A program made the translations under genes and the position numbers. From Microcaldota archaeon (GTDB taxonomy: Archaea > Micrarchaeota > Micrarchaeia > Micrarchaeales > Micrarchaeaceae), in the NCBI GenBank assembly GCA_021845575.1, contig JAJZVQ010000003.1, forward strand, positions 1-57,227: DNA of 57,227 bases, read 5' to 3'. The notes below the pieces were generated by a model. That model was not told the origin of the DNA. It searched no databases and worked only from the letters and a program-made list of their open reading frames with translations. Below, one piece after another: positions 41,852 to 50,336 of the stretch (the stretch's first letter is position 1; each line of letters opens with the position of its first letter).

Positions 41852-42889
41852 TCACGTCGCAAATGCGGGCCTTGCATTCTTTATTAATTGTAAGAATATT
41901 AACTGTACGAATATGATTACCACTACAGCCGCTTCTAATACTGTAATATTTACTGTGAATATAGATACAAATGTCGTAATTATCGTAATCACTGCAATTC
42001 CCATACTTGGTAATATAATACCGAATATCATATAAAACATTGCCAAAACATTAAGCTTTTGCCCATATCTCCTTAATTCAATCTCCCTTTCGGTAATTAA
42101 ATCGTCTATGATTTCTGACAATGATACTGAAATGTCTGCGCCAGACTTGATACTCACGCTTGCCTGTAGCATAAGCCTCTTGAACGATTTGTTGCTTGAT
42201 TCATCTATGGTTTGATCGATTGCGTCAACTAGTGGAATGCCGAGCCTTACCCTATTTACAATTTTTGCAAATTCGTTGCTTGCTTCTCCATATCCTGTGC
42301 TGACAGATGTTATTGCATTATATAGAGGCACTCCTGATCTGAGTGAGATTACTAAATCGCTTGCAGCAAAAATTATGTCCTTGTCTATAAGTTTTGTATT
42401 TCTCTTTCCTTTATGCGTAGGAAAATTGAGGAATGACTCGAATCCGAGTTTAAATGTCATGAAACCTAATACAAACCCAAGTAGTATGCTTATAAATAAA
42501 GAATTGGGAGTAGTCAATACCTTCATAAATATAATAATAACTGATATTCCTATCAATATGCCCAATATTATTGACGATATGAACATGCGTTTTACGAATT
42601 CGTATAGGTTTTCTTTTACGCCTTGCTGCCTCAAAGCGGATTCTAATCCTTTATGCTTTACACCAATACCAGTTAAATACAGTTTGAATTTGGATGTTTT
42701 TAGGTTTTTTATCTGATTGTTTTGTATTTGTTTTTCCATTTTAGGATTTGTTTTGAAAGGTTGTGGGTTTGCCGCTGGTTTATTTGGCAATGTGTTTTGT
42801 TTCGAAGTAAACAGACCTAATTTTGGCTTTGGTTGCAATTCTATCTCCTTTCCTTCGATTATTATCTTCTTTTTTTTCCCGAACAACAT
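41852..42889 (-). CDS. Type II secretion F/TadC-like pilus assembly membrane protein (first copy)
   Basis: 345 residues. A cytoplasmic N-terminus of about 90 residues (basic, Pro/Gln/Asn-rich linker) precedes two membrane helices, a T2SF domain (FAASDLVISLRSGVPLYNAI, LGIPLVDAIDQTID, ASVSIKSGADISVSLSEI) and further helices. Together with the following gene it would make a two-protein platform like the split or paired TadB/TadC of Tad pili. Confidence 0.85.
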   Translation of the reverse strand: MLFGKKKKIIIEGKEIELQPKPKLGLFTSKQNTLPNKPAANPQPFKTNPKMEKQIQNNQIKNLKTSKFKLYLTGIGVKHKGLESALRQQGVKENLYEFVKRMFISSIILGILIGISVIIIFMKVLTTPNSLFISILLGFVLGFMTFKLGFESFLNFPTHKGKRNTKLIDKDIIFAASDLVISLRSGVPLYNAITSVSTGYGEASNEFAKIVNRVRLGIPLVDAIDQTIDESSNKSFKRLMLQASVSIKSGADISVSLSEIIDDLITEREIELRRYGQKLNVLAMFYMIFGIILPSMGIAVITIITTFVSIFTVNITVLEAAVVVIIFVQLIFLQLIKNARPAFAT

Positions 42890-42894
42890 AAAAC

Positions 42895-43707
42895 CTATTT
42901 ATAATATATACTAAACACTGAAAAAGCTTCCCTAAGCCTTTTATCCCTCAAAACCCAAAGCAATGTTTCTGATTTTTCGAGTATTGGCATGCTTTTTTTC
43001 AGTTCTTTCTTTTTCTGATTTAGAGTTTCGGTAAGTTCTACTAAATTAGCCCATATAATTGACAGATTTTCTTTGTTGAATGCGTTTTCTTTTATTCCCT
43101 CTATTATCTTTTCGAGCTCGGAAATCTGATCGGGGATTGATAAATCGGCTAATGAAATATTGCCCTTTTGCACTTTTTTATTATATTTCTTAATATTTGG
43201 AATTTTTATTTCTTCTGTTAATAAATTGTTGTAGGAGTTATTTGTTTTTATCTGATTTGTTTTTACTCGGCTTTTTTTTGCTTTTGGTACTTTTGCTGAA
43301 AAAATATCTTCCTTCATACCCATTATCTTTTTTTCGATGCTTGTTATTGGAAGGTTTTCAATTTCTTTTGGAATTATACTTATATCTTTAATCACCTCGG
43401 ACAATTCTGCCTTTGTCATCATTGCAAGTTCATTCATATGTGATTCTGATATCTGTTTTTTTACAGTCTGTTGCTGTACCTGTGGCATTTTAATTTCTCC
43501 GTGTCCTGCTTTCTTGGACTGCTGGCTTTCTATAAGGCTAATTACTTCTTTATAAGAGGGTTTTTTCTGTATTTCAGGATTTTTTGTGAAAAATTCCGAT
43601 ATGTCGACATTTTGGATTGTATTTTCCTCAACTCCAGATTCAAGTTTCATTATAAACGCTACAAGTTCTGTATATTTTGTGCCTTCAACCTTAATTGGTT
43701 GTTCCAT
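42895..43707 (-). CDS. Hypothetical cytoplasmic protein of the secretion operon
   Basis: 270 residues with no membrane segment and no recognised family. A structured N-terminal region (about 1-60) is followed by a Lys/Gln-rich linker (65-180) and a C-terminal helical region (about 190-270: LADLSIPDQISELEKIIEGI through SETLLWVLRDKRLREAFSVF). The position between the ATPase and the first platform protein suggests an accessory or regulatory part of the machine. GAGGATTATA precedes its ATG. Confidence 0.6.
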   Translation of the reverse strand: MEQPIKVEGTKYTELVAFIMKLESGVEENTIQNVDISEFFTKNPEIQKKPSYKEVISLIESQQSKKAGHGEIKMPQVQQQTVKKQISESHMNELAMMTKAELSEVIKDISIIPKEIENLPITSIEKKIMGMKEDIFSAKVPKAKKSRVKTNQIKTNNSYNNLLTEEIKIPNIKKYNKKVQKGNISLADLSIPDQISELEKIIEGIKENAFNKENLSIIWANLVELTETLNQKKKELKKSMPILEKSETLLWVLRDKRLREAFSVFSIYYK

Positions 43708-43716
43708 TATAATCCT

Positions 43717-45225
43717 CTAGAATATATCAATAGAATACTTTATATTATTATTTACTATATCAATAACTTTTTCTTTGTTCTTATAATAATTTGATATTAC
43801 CAAACCAGAATCATCTATCGACATAATATTATTGTCGCTCATCCATAAAAGTACCTTCGCTTTTGTTTTTATATCCTCTTCTATTTCTGTTTTTGTTAGC
43901 CCCGAATATAAAGATAAAGTTTCAGATAATCTTGTAAGATCTCCGATTTGCGCAAATGTATCATTTCTCATATTCCATCTTGTATAAACATTGACGTCGC
44001 CAGATCTTAATACCTCTGATATTTCCAAGGTTCTTCTTATACCTTTCATCCTGTGTCTGAACTGCACTACTACTCCACCTAATGCATTCATTAAAATTTT
44101 AGGTATTGAAATTGGGGGGTTTGTCATTCTTGTTATGGTATCCTGTGAATTGTCTGCATGAACAGATCCGTAAACCGCATGCCCGGTATGTATGGCTTCG
44201 AAGAGTGTTTCGGCATCCTTACCTACCCTTATTTCCCCCACGACAATTATATCGGGCCTCTGCCTCATTGCATTTATCATCAGATTATAAATTGTTACTT
44301 CTCCTTTTCCTTCAGGGTTTGGCGGTCTGCTAAGCATTGGCAGCCATTGATAAAAATTTGGGAAGGTGAGTTCCCGTGTTTCTTCGATGGAAATAATTCT
44401 CCTATTAGGGGGGAAAAATATGCTCATGGCATTTAGTAAACTTGTTTTCCCGCTTGCGGTTCCTCCAGAAACTAGTAAACTTATTTCATTTTCTATGCAT
44501 TCCCATATCAACCCTGCCATTTCCGGATTTAGAGTGTGATTTTTGATAAGCGCAGGCATAGTCCATGGATTCTTGGAAAACTTCCTTATTGTTATGGTAT
44601 TGCCACCCTGCGAGATAGGAAAAAGTGTTGCGTTTACTCTTGAACCATCTAATAGTTCTGCGTCCATTATCGGTGAAAGGTTGTTTATTTCTCTTCCTAC
44701 AATCCTTCCTATTTGTTCTGCCTTGTCATATATATCTTCTTCATTTTGAAGTTTTATGTTTGTTTTGCACCATTGATATTTTTTATGGAATATCCATATG
44801 TTATCTTTTGCACCGTTTACCGCTATCTCTTCTAAGTTTTCGTCTGCGAGCAATACCTCTAAATCGCCCATTCCTATCATCATGTTTATTACAAACGAGG
44901 TAATGACTTTTTTCAGCTTTTCGCCAGTGTTAGGAAGGTATTTATCTATCAAGATATTTACCGCTTCGATATACCTATTTTTCACTTCTTCCATATATTC
45001 CGATTCTCTAATCCTGCTTATATCTAGAGGCACCAACGATATAATCTGGGGTCTTAACGAAAAAAGCAATAGTTTGGTGGCAAGGCTTATCCCTTCATAG
45101 GTAACATCGTATATTGGAATAAACTCGTTTTTAGAGGTATAGATGCGTATGTTTGTCTGCGAACCATGTACATCAATTTCATAAGTGTCTAGTACATTAA
45201 TATCTTTATTTTCCGCATCTTGCAC
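43717..45225 (-). CDS. Type II/IV secretion (TadA/FlaI-family) ATPase
   Basis: 502 residues. The Walker A motif is LLVSGGTASGKTSLL (about residue 255), an Asp-box-like IISIEETRELTF follows, and Walker B is DIIVVGEIRVGKDAE with the downstream His box (HTGHAVYGSVHADNS). It powers pilus or archaellum assembly or secretion. The start is a GTG at 45225, with the TGA of the upstream gene in AAAGTGATTAA as the ribosome-binding site. Confidence 0.93.
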   Translation of the reverse strand: MQDAENKDINVLDTYEIDVHGSQTNIRIYTSKNEFIPIYDVTYEGISLATKLLLFSLRPQIISLVPLDISRIRESEYMEEVKNRYIEAVNILIDKYLPNTGEKLKKVITSFVINMMIGMGDLEVLLADENLEEIAVNGAKDNIWIFHKKYQWCKTNIKLQNEEDIYDKAEQIGRIVGREINNLSPIMDAELLDGSRVNATLFPISQGGNTITIRKFSKNPWTMPALIKNHTLNPEMAGLIWECIENEISLLVSGGTASGKTSLLNAMSIFFPPNRRIISIEETRELTFPNFYQWLPMLSRPPNPEGKGEVTIYNLMINAMRQRPDIIVVGEIRVGKDAETLFEAIHTGHAVYGSVHADNSQDTITRMTNPPISIPKILMNALGGVVVQFRHRMKGIRRTLEISEVLRSGDVNVYTRWNMRNDTFAQIGDLTRLSETLSLYSGLTKTEIEEDIKTKAKVLLWMSDNNIMSIDDSGLVISNYYKNKEKVIDIVNNNIKYSIDIF

Positions 45226-45229
45226 TTAA

Positions 45230-46576
45230 TCACTTTTTGTCTTTTTTATTTTTCTTCTTTTTGGTTATGTTTATGTTGGTTTTATTATCGGTTTCTGCAT
45301 CCTCCGTGTTTTTTTCAGGAATGCCCTTGCGCCTTGAAAGTATTTCCACATCGTCTTGTAAATTGTCTTTTATATTTAATATCGCTTTTTCCGTTTGATC
45401 CGCCTTTTTTGAAAGATCATTGATTATTTCGCTCTTTTCGGTTATAGATTTATCCTTGGCTGCTTTCAACAGATTAAAAGAGCGTTTCATCTCTTGAATC
45501 TCATTTTTGACTGATTCTGCGGAGGCCGAGATTTTTTCCAAGTCCTTGGTTATATATGACAATGAATCATATATTTTTGATGCTTCACCAAATCCATCCT
45601 TTATCTGCAATATATTTTTCATTATCTCATTAGCATGTGAATTTAATGTTTCTGATCCTTTGGAGATTATGGAATATTTTTTTGAATAATCATTAGAAAA
45701 ATCTTTTATTATATCATTTAAAATTTTCTTGTCTTTTTCTTTGGTTTTGTTAAATTCATTAACGGAATCAAATACTTCATGAGAGGTTTTTATTTGTTCG
45801 TTTAATTCCTTGGTATATCCTTTTATTTCATCTTCTCTTTTCTTAATATTCTCTATTATTTCTTTGCTTTTGTTATTTGTATCTTCTATGATGCTTTTCA
45901 TCTCTTTTTCTATATTTGATCGTATATCCGAAAGCTCTTTATCTTTTTCTTTTTGCATATTTTGGATTGTTTCTTCAGACTTTTTTGAATCTTCGATATT
46001 CCCTTTTAATTTTGTGAGTGTTTCTGCCAATTTATTTTCAAACTCTCCGGAATCAAAATATTTTACCTTTTCCATTAAGTCTAAAATTTTCTTCTCGATC
46101 CCGGAATAGGTCTTTTCTAAATTATCTTTTATGTCCAAAACAAGCTTATTTTCCTTATCAATCTGTAGATATATTTTATTTATTTCGTTTAGCTTGTTTT
46201 CAAGATCCGGAAGCTTTTCCGAATATATCCTATTTGCTTTCAAAGTTGTTGATTTAAGGTTTTCGAGAGTTGTGGCCAACCTTTGTATTTCAATAATTTC
46301 TGATTCGAGTTCGCTGCCTAATGCTTCCTGCTGAAAATTAAATTTTGACTTTAACATTGATGCTTCTGATTGGGAAACTTGAGGTATAGACAGGTACATC
46401 TTACCGAATTCATAGGAGATTTTTAAAAGGCCGTCCTCTTCAAGCATTTTTGCCCAATCCTCTATTACAGATGGATTTATTTTCAACGAGGTAGCAACAT
46501 CATTAAGCTCTTGTTTTCCGTTTACAGAAAGAAAATCTATCATTGAATCGATTGCCGTTTTTGTTCCTTCTGCCAT
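45230..46576 (-). CDS. Winged-helix plus long coiled-coil protein, first gene of the secretion operon
   Basis: 448 residues. Residues 1-65 look like a winged helix-turn-helix (AIDSMIDFLSVNGKQELNDV, then ATSLKINPSVIEDWAKMLEE and DGLLKI). From about 75 to 420 the protein is a nearly continuous Lys/Glu/Ser/Asn-rich coiled coil with no membrane segment, and the C-terminus is Lys-rich (KKKKNKKDKK). I do not recognise a family. It may be a scaffold or sensor that links the pilus machine to transcription or to the cytoplasm, but this is inference. Confidence 0.65.
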   Translation of the reverse strand: MAEGTKTAIDSMIDFLSVNGKQELNDVATSLKINPSVIEDWAKMLEEDGLLKISYEFGKMYLSIPQVSQSEASMLKSKFNFQQEALGSELESEIIEIQRLATTLENLKSTTLKANRIYSEKLPDLENKLNEINKIYLQIDKENKLVLDIKDNLEKTYSGIEKKILDLMEKVKYFDSGEFENKLAETLTKLKGNIEDSKKSEETIQNMQKEKDKELSDIRSNIEKEMKSIIEDTNNKSKEIIENIKKREDEIKGYTKELNEQIKTSHEVFDSVNEFNKTKEKDKKILNDIIKDFSNDYSKKYSIISKGSETLNSHANEIMKNILQIKDGFGEASKIYDSLSYITKDLEKISASAESVKNEIQEMKRSFNLLKAAKDKSITEKSEIINDLSKKADQTEKAILNIKDNLQDDVEILSRRKGIPEKNTEDAETDNKTNINITKKKKNKKDKK

Positions 46577-46674
46577 AAAAGCACCTATTAGTATTACATA
46601 TGACTATATAATTAATAAAAGTTTTGTTATTATTTCCGATTTTGACTTATAAGTTAATAACTTGGCTTGAAGGA

Positions 46675-47889
46675 TTAGGTATTATTGAGTTTTTTTAGCA
46701 CTTTTTTGTAACTTCTGACCATGCTCTTTCCATTAAATATTTTTGAAAGTTTTTCTGATTCCAATATAGCTCTTTTTTTGAACTTTGTATCTGTTGCTAT
46801 CCTCTCTATAACTTCTTTTAATTCGTTTTCGTTGAATGTACTAAAAGATATCAAATTTATACCCTTCTTTTTATAATCTTCCGTATACACGTTTTTGGAC
46901 ACTATTAACGGAATTTTGTGCGCTGCGGCTTCGAGAATGGTAAGTGCAAACCCTTCCCATACCGAAGGCAAAACCATTGCATTAGAGATGTTGTAAATAT
47001 AATTTACCATATCTCCATCAAATCTGCCTGTGAATATTACTCTATTGTCTCCAGATGCAAGTTCTTTGTAAATGTTGATTGATGGACCGTCGCCGACTAA
47101 AAGAAGTCTGAATTTGGGATTTTTTGTTTTTGCAAACGCTTTTACTAACGTGCTAACATTCTTCTGCCTGTCAAACATCCTTCCAATATACAAAAAAACA
47201 AAGTCTTTTTCGTCAATGTTATATTTTTTTCTTACGGATTTTTCAATTCTTTTATCTGATAATACTTTTACGTCAAGACTATTTGGTATGTATGTCACTT
47301 TTTTGGTGAAAGAATTTATTGCATTAAATTGCATCATATTCAGCGCAATATTCATATTGAAAAAATTGAAGAATTTTGATTTTGCGTTTTTGATAGATGT
47401 TGAATTTATTCCGGTTCCAACAGTTAGAGGTATGCCTTCTTTGCTAAAAAAGCCCATTGTATTACTTGTCGATATGCTCCCATGGTCTATATATACAGAT
47501 TTAAAATTGATTTTCTTGTCTTTTAGGTATTTTAGAAGTGCAAAATCGTGTATAGAATTTGATATGATTATATCTGGTTTAATCTGGCTTATTTTATTCA
47601 ACAATTCAGTCTTTGGCATCCCTAATCTATTTAGTTTCCTTACGAAAAAATAATAATACGCTGTCCTGAATAATAGCATCTCAGAAAGTGTACTGTTCCT
47701 TGCGTTCTTCAGATTGCCACTGCGAGGTATTATTATTGTATCTTTGGATTTTTTAATATAATCTGTTTTGTACCCTAAATAGAAGGTTTCGAAATACCTT
47801 TTCAACTTATCATACAACATTGCCGAAACTCTCTGCTCTCCGCCAAACCTGTTCATCCTCGAACCCATATCCAATATCAAAACTCTCAT
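46675..47889 (-). CDS. GT4-family glycosyltransferase
   Basis: 404 residues in the GT-B fold. The N-terminal acceptor domain has GGEQRVSAMLYDKL. The donor-binding half has YIGRMFDRQKNVSTLVKAF, LLLVGDGPS, and LPSVWEGFALTILEAAAHK, the classic E-x7-E motif of GT4. It transfers a sugar from a nucleotide donor, likely in lipid-linked oligosaccharide or surface glycan synthesis. The closest partners in the window are the two nucleotidyltransferases and AglB. The start is the ATG at 47889 behind CTGATTAA. Confidence 0.88.
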   Translation of the reverse strand: MRVLILDMGSRMNRFGGEQRVSAMLYDKLKRYFETFYLGYKTDYIKKSKDTIIIPRSGNLKNARNSTLSEMLLFRTAYYYFFVRKLNRLGMPKTELLNKISQIKPDIIISNSIHDFALLKYLKDKKINFKSVYIDHGSISTSNTMGFFSKEGIPLTVGTGINSTSIKNAKSKFFNFFNMNIALNMMQFNAINSFTKKVTYIPNSLDVKVLSDKRIEKSVRKKYNIDEKDFVFLYIGRMFDRQKNVSTLVKAFAKTKNPKFRLLLVGDGPSINIYKELASGDNRVIFTGRFDGDMVNYIYNISNAMVLPSVWEGFALTILEAAAHKIPLIVSKNVYTEDYKKKGINLISFSTFNENELKEVIERIATDTKFKKRAILESEKLSKIFNGKSMVRSYKKVLKKLNNT

Positions 47890-48002
47890 TTAATCAGAAT
47901 AATACTTTATTTATTAGTTGAGTGTTATAACTTCTGAAATTATATATTTATAAGTTATAAACTTAAATATTTTTATAGCGGGCTTGTGTATTAGAAATAA
48001 TT

Positions 48003-48074
48003 TGGGCCCGCGGAGAATCGAACTCCGGATCTCCTCCGTGTGAAGGAGGCGTCTTACCATTCGACTACGAGCCC
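48003..48074 (-). tRNA. tRNA-Val, anticodon CAC
   Basis: 72 nt on the minus strand. Acceptor GGGCTCG pairs with CGGGCCC (one T-G pair), discriminator A. The D arm has GTC/GAC. The anticodon stem CCTCC/GGAGG encloses loop TTCACAC, giving CAC. The T arm is CGGAG-TTCGATT-CTCCG. CCA is not encoded and no intron is present. Confidence 0.95.
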
Positions 48075-48138
48075 ATTTGGCAATTTAATATCCTTCAAAA
48101 ATCTTATTATGTGTTTTTATAAATAATATATCGATTGC

Positions 48139-48672
48139 ATGGCTTTTTATACTGGAAAAGGAGATAATGGCGAATCTTATATAGAAGGAAAAAAAATGAA
48201 AAAGTCGGAACCTGTATTTGATGCAATCGGAGACATCGACGAACTGAATGCGGTGCTTGGAATTTGTGCATCGAATATTGATGACGAACACATAGTACGA
48301 GTCTTGACTAATATCCAAAACAAGCTTTTTTCACTGGGTGCGGATATCATTTTTTCAAATACTAAAAAGAATGTCACTTTTGATGACACAAAAATGCTGG
48401 AAGATGAAATCAAAGAGTTTGAAGGAAGTGTGAAGCCGCAGAAAAGATTTGTTTTGCCTAGGGGGATTTCTGGTGCGGAGTATTTACATAATGCGCGCGC
48501 TGTTGCAAGAAGAGCAGAACGCTCTATATTAAAGACCATGTTCTCAAATGATGCGGAAAAAATCAATCCTTATATTGCCTCATACATAAACAGGTTGTCT
48601 TCTCTTCTTTTTGTAATGGCTTTATACCTGAACGAAAAAGAGGGATTTGAAGAGAAAAACCCGGAATATTGA
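48139..48672 (+). CDS. Cob(I)alamin adenosyltransferase, PduO type
   Basis: 177 residues. The ATP-binding YTGKGDNG near the N-terminus, GDIDELNAVLG, FVLPRGISGAEYLHNARAVA with RRAERS, and YINRLSSLLFVMALYLNE form the full PduO-type signature (usual FVLPGG here FVLPRG). It converts cob(I)alamin and ATP to adenosylcobalamin, so the cell likely uses a B12-dependent enzyme and may scavenge the vitamin. The stop abuts the convergent scpB stop. Confidence 0.92.
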   Translation: MAFYTGKGDNGESYIEGKKMKKSEPVFDAIGDIDELNAVLGICASNIDDEHIVRVLTNIQNKLFSLGADIIFSNTKKNVTFDDTKMLEDEIKEFEGSVKPQKRFVLPRGISGAEYLHNARAVARRAERSILKTMFSNDAEKINPYIASYINRLSSLLFVMALYLNEKEGFEEKNPEY

Positions 48673-49134
48673 TTATTCGAGCTTGAAGTATTCCTTGAAT
48701 TTTTGCGTCGTTTCGAGCTTTTTTGTCCTGCCCGCTTTTTTTGCGGTTAAAAAGTCTTTTTCCGTGAGTTCCTTTATGTGCATATATGAAGAGGGGCCGA
48801 ATGCCTTGATTATACTGCTTTGCATGATGGGTTCATTCTTGCTTATGTATGCAAGTATCTTGAGAGAAGTTTTTGTTATGTCGGGTGAACCTGCAAGGCT
48901 GCTGACCTTTGACGCATATGGCTCTTTTAGGGTCAGCTCGTATTTATCCCCAATCTTTACCATTATCAACGATCCGTTTTTATTTTTATATTCGTCTAAA
49001 AGCTTGTCTGCTGCATTCTTTAGATAGCCTACTGAAATTATTCCGAGTGCGCTTGCGATTTCATTAATATTCATGGGCTTTCCAGAAATGAATAATGCCG
49101 CCTCTATCAAATTTTTGTATTCGTTTTCGTCCAT
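48673..49134 (-). CDS. scpB: Segregation and condensation protein ScpB
   Basis: 153 residues with the tandem winged-helix layout: LIEAALFISGKPMNINEIA in the first unit and TKTSLKILAYISKNEPIMQS in the second. It pairs with ScpA (the next gene upstream) as the non-SMC part of the condensin complex that organises the chromosome. No SMC gene is in the window. It begins 6 nt after the ScpA stop. Confidence 0.9.
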   Translation of the reverse strand: MDENEYKNLIEAALFISGKPMNINEIASALGIISVGYLKNAADKLLDEYKNKNGSLIMVKIGDKYELTLKEPYASKVSSLAGSPDITKTSLKILAYISKNEPIMQSSIIKAFGPSSYMHIKELTEKDFLTAKKAGRTKKLETTQKFKEYFKLE

Positions 49135-49139
49135 TTATA

Positions 49140-49853
49140 TCAGGCTTTATTTACAATTATTACCAACTCCCCGAAAAATTCTTCTTGTATTAGATTTATT
49201 TTATTTTTCTGGAAAAGAAACAAAAGAGGGATGAAAAGGTTGAGCAGCCTTTCCTCGTTTGTATGAAATTCGTTTACGAGAAAATTGAATGTGGTCATTC
49301 CAAATTTGTCCGACTTTGAAATGAGCAACCTGTAAGTCTCTTCTATTCTTTCATCTATGTCATTTCCAATTATAATATTGATTGGGGCTTCCATAACGCT
49401 TCGGGAGATTTTCCTTTTTTCTTCAGACTTCATTGCCGAATCCAGCGCATCTAAAAGCTCTTGCAGAGTTATCTTTTTGTGTGGCTGTTGGCGGCTTTTC
49501 AGCAGTAATGCGGGTATATCTACATTTTGTCTGGCAGGTAATTCTGGTGGCACTTCATCGTTTTCATCAGGCATGGAAAAAATTTCAAGGCTTTCGCTTT
49601 TCATCCTGAGGAGTATCGAAGCTGCCAGTATGATATTGGCGGGCAGTCTCAGATCGAGCTTCTGCATCTTCATTATCAATTCTATATACCCCTCAACCAT
49701 TTCTGTTATATTTATATCCCAAGGGTCAAGCTTTTTTGTATCCACCATCTCGATAAGCAGCTCCCTCCATGTAGTATTCTGCACAAATTCTCCGATATCG
49801 AGCCCTTTTGACGCATTATCTTCAAGTATACTTATTGTATCCAATTTTACCAT
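49140..49853 (-). CDS. scpA: Segregation and condensation protein ScpA (kleisin)
   Basis: 237 residues. The N-terminal SMC-binding part has KKLDPWDINITEMVEGYIEL and LRLPANIILAASILLRMKSE, and the C-terminal winged helix has TTFNFLVNEF. The ATG at 49853 follows GAGGATATAC; a TTG at 49865 is the alternative. The acidic linker DENDEVPPEL is typical. Divergent from the RNA polymerase operon. Confidence 0.9.
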   Translation of the reverse strand: MVKLDTISILEDNASKGLDIGEFVQNTTWRELLIEMVDTKKLDPWDINITEMVEGYIELIMKMQKLDLRLPANIILAASILLRMKSESLEIFSMPDENDEVPPELPARQNVDIPALLLKSRQQPHKKITLQELLDALDSAMKSEEKRKISRSVMEAPINIIIGNDIDERIEETYRLLISKSDKFGMTTFNFLVNEFHTNEERLLNLFIPLLFLFQKNKINLIQEEFFGELVIIVNKA

Positions 49854-49931
49854 GTATATCCTCAATCTTTTATCTTTAATAATATAAAAATTTAAATATA
49901 TAAATTATTCTATTTGTTTTTGAAATTTGAG

Positions 49932-49954
49932 AGGGATTTGCGCGTTCCCTTTTT
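49932..49954 (+). terminator. Hairpin plus T run between divergent scpA and rpoH
   Basis: AGGGA (49932-49936) pairs with TCCCT (49946-49950) over a 9-nt loop, followed by TTTT. It looks like an intrinsic terminator reading rightwards, although no gene ends there. A TATA-like ATTTAAATATATAAATT lies near 49889-49905. See findings. Confidence 0.35.
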
Positions 49955-50003
49955 GTAATAGACTAAATACCCTAGTTACGTTATATTTTTATTACTTTCG
50001 TTG

Positions 50004-50050
50004 TATAAATAATATACAAGCATATGCGCCCTTGCTTTCTTCTATGGTGA
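50004..50050 (+). promoter_or_regulatory. Promoter and ribosome-binding site of the RNA polymerase operon
   Basis: TATAAATA at 50004-50011 predicts a transcript start near 50035. GGTGA at 50046-50050 is 4 nt before the TTG start of rpoH. The leader would be about 20 nt. Confidence 0.6.
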
Positions 50051-50054
50051 GCTG

Positions 50055-50279
50055 TTGGTTTCTGATTATGAGATAATCCCAAAACATGAACTACTTAGCG
50101 AAAGCGATGCGGAAAAGGTAATTAAAAAATTTAACACTTCTCTTGATAAGCTTCCAAGGATTTTGGAAAGCGACCAGCAGGCTTTAAAGCTTAATGCTAA
50201 AATAGGTCAAATAATAAAAATAAGCAGAAATGACGGCAATGTGAGCTATACTTACTACAGAGTCGTGGTAAAAGGATAG
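50055..50279 (+). CDS. rpoH: DNA-directed RNA polymerase subunit H (Rpb5-like)
   Basis: 74 residues, the archaeal length. Conserved features are EIIPKHELLSESDAEKVIKK, the KLPRI segment with SDQQALKLNAKIGQIIKI, and SYTYYRVVV at the end. It corresponds to the C-terminal jaw domain of Rpb5. The start is a TTG at 50055, fixed by GGTGA 4 nt upstream. First in the rpoH-B''-B'-A'-A'' operon, the standard archaeal order. Confidence 0.94.
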   Translation: MVSDYEIIPKHELLSESDAEKVIKKFNTSLDKLPRILESDQQALKLNAKIGQIIKISRNDGNVSYTYYRVVVKG

Positions 50280-50336
50280 TTTCAGAATAATCTATACGTG
50301 GAATATTTTCTATGTATAATAAACATGGTGTATCTA

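Noticed and set aside
48085-48318. Small minus-strand frame opposite the cobalamin adenosyltransferase start
   Set aside because: Overlaps a well-conserved gene and has no start signal.
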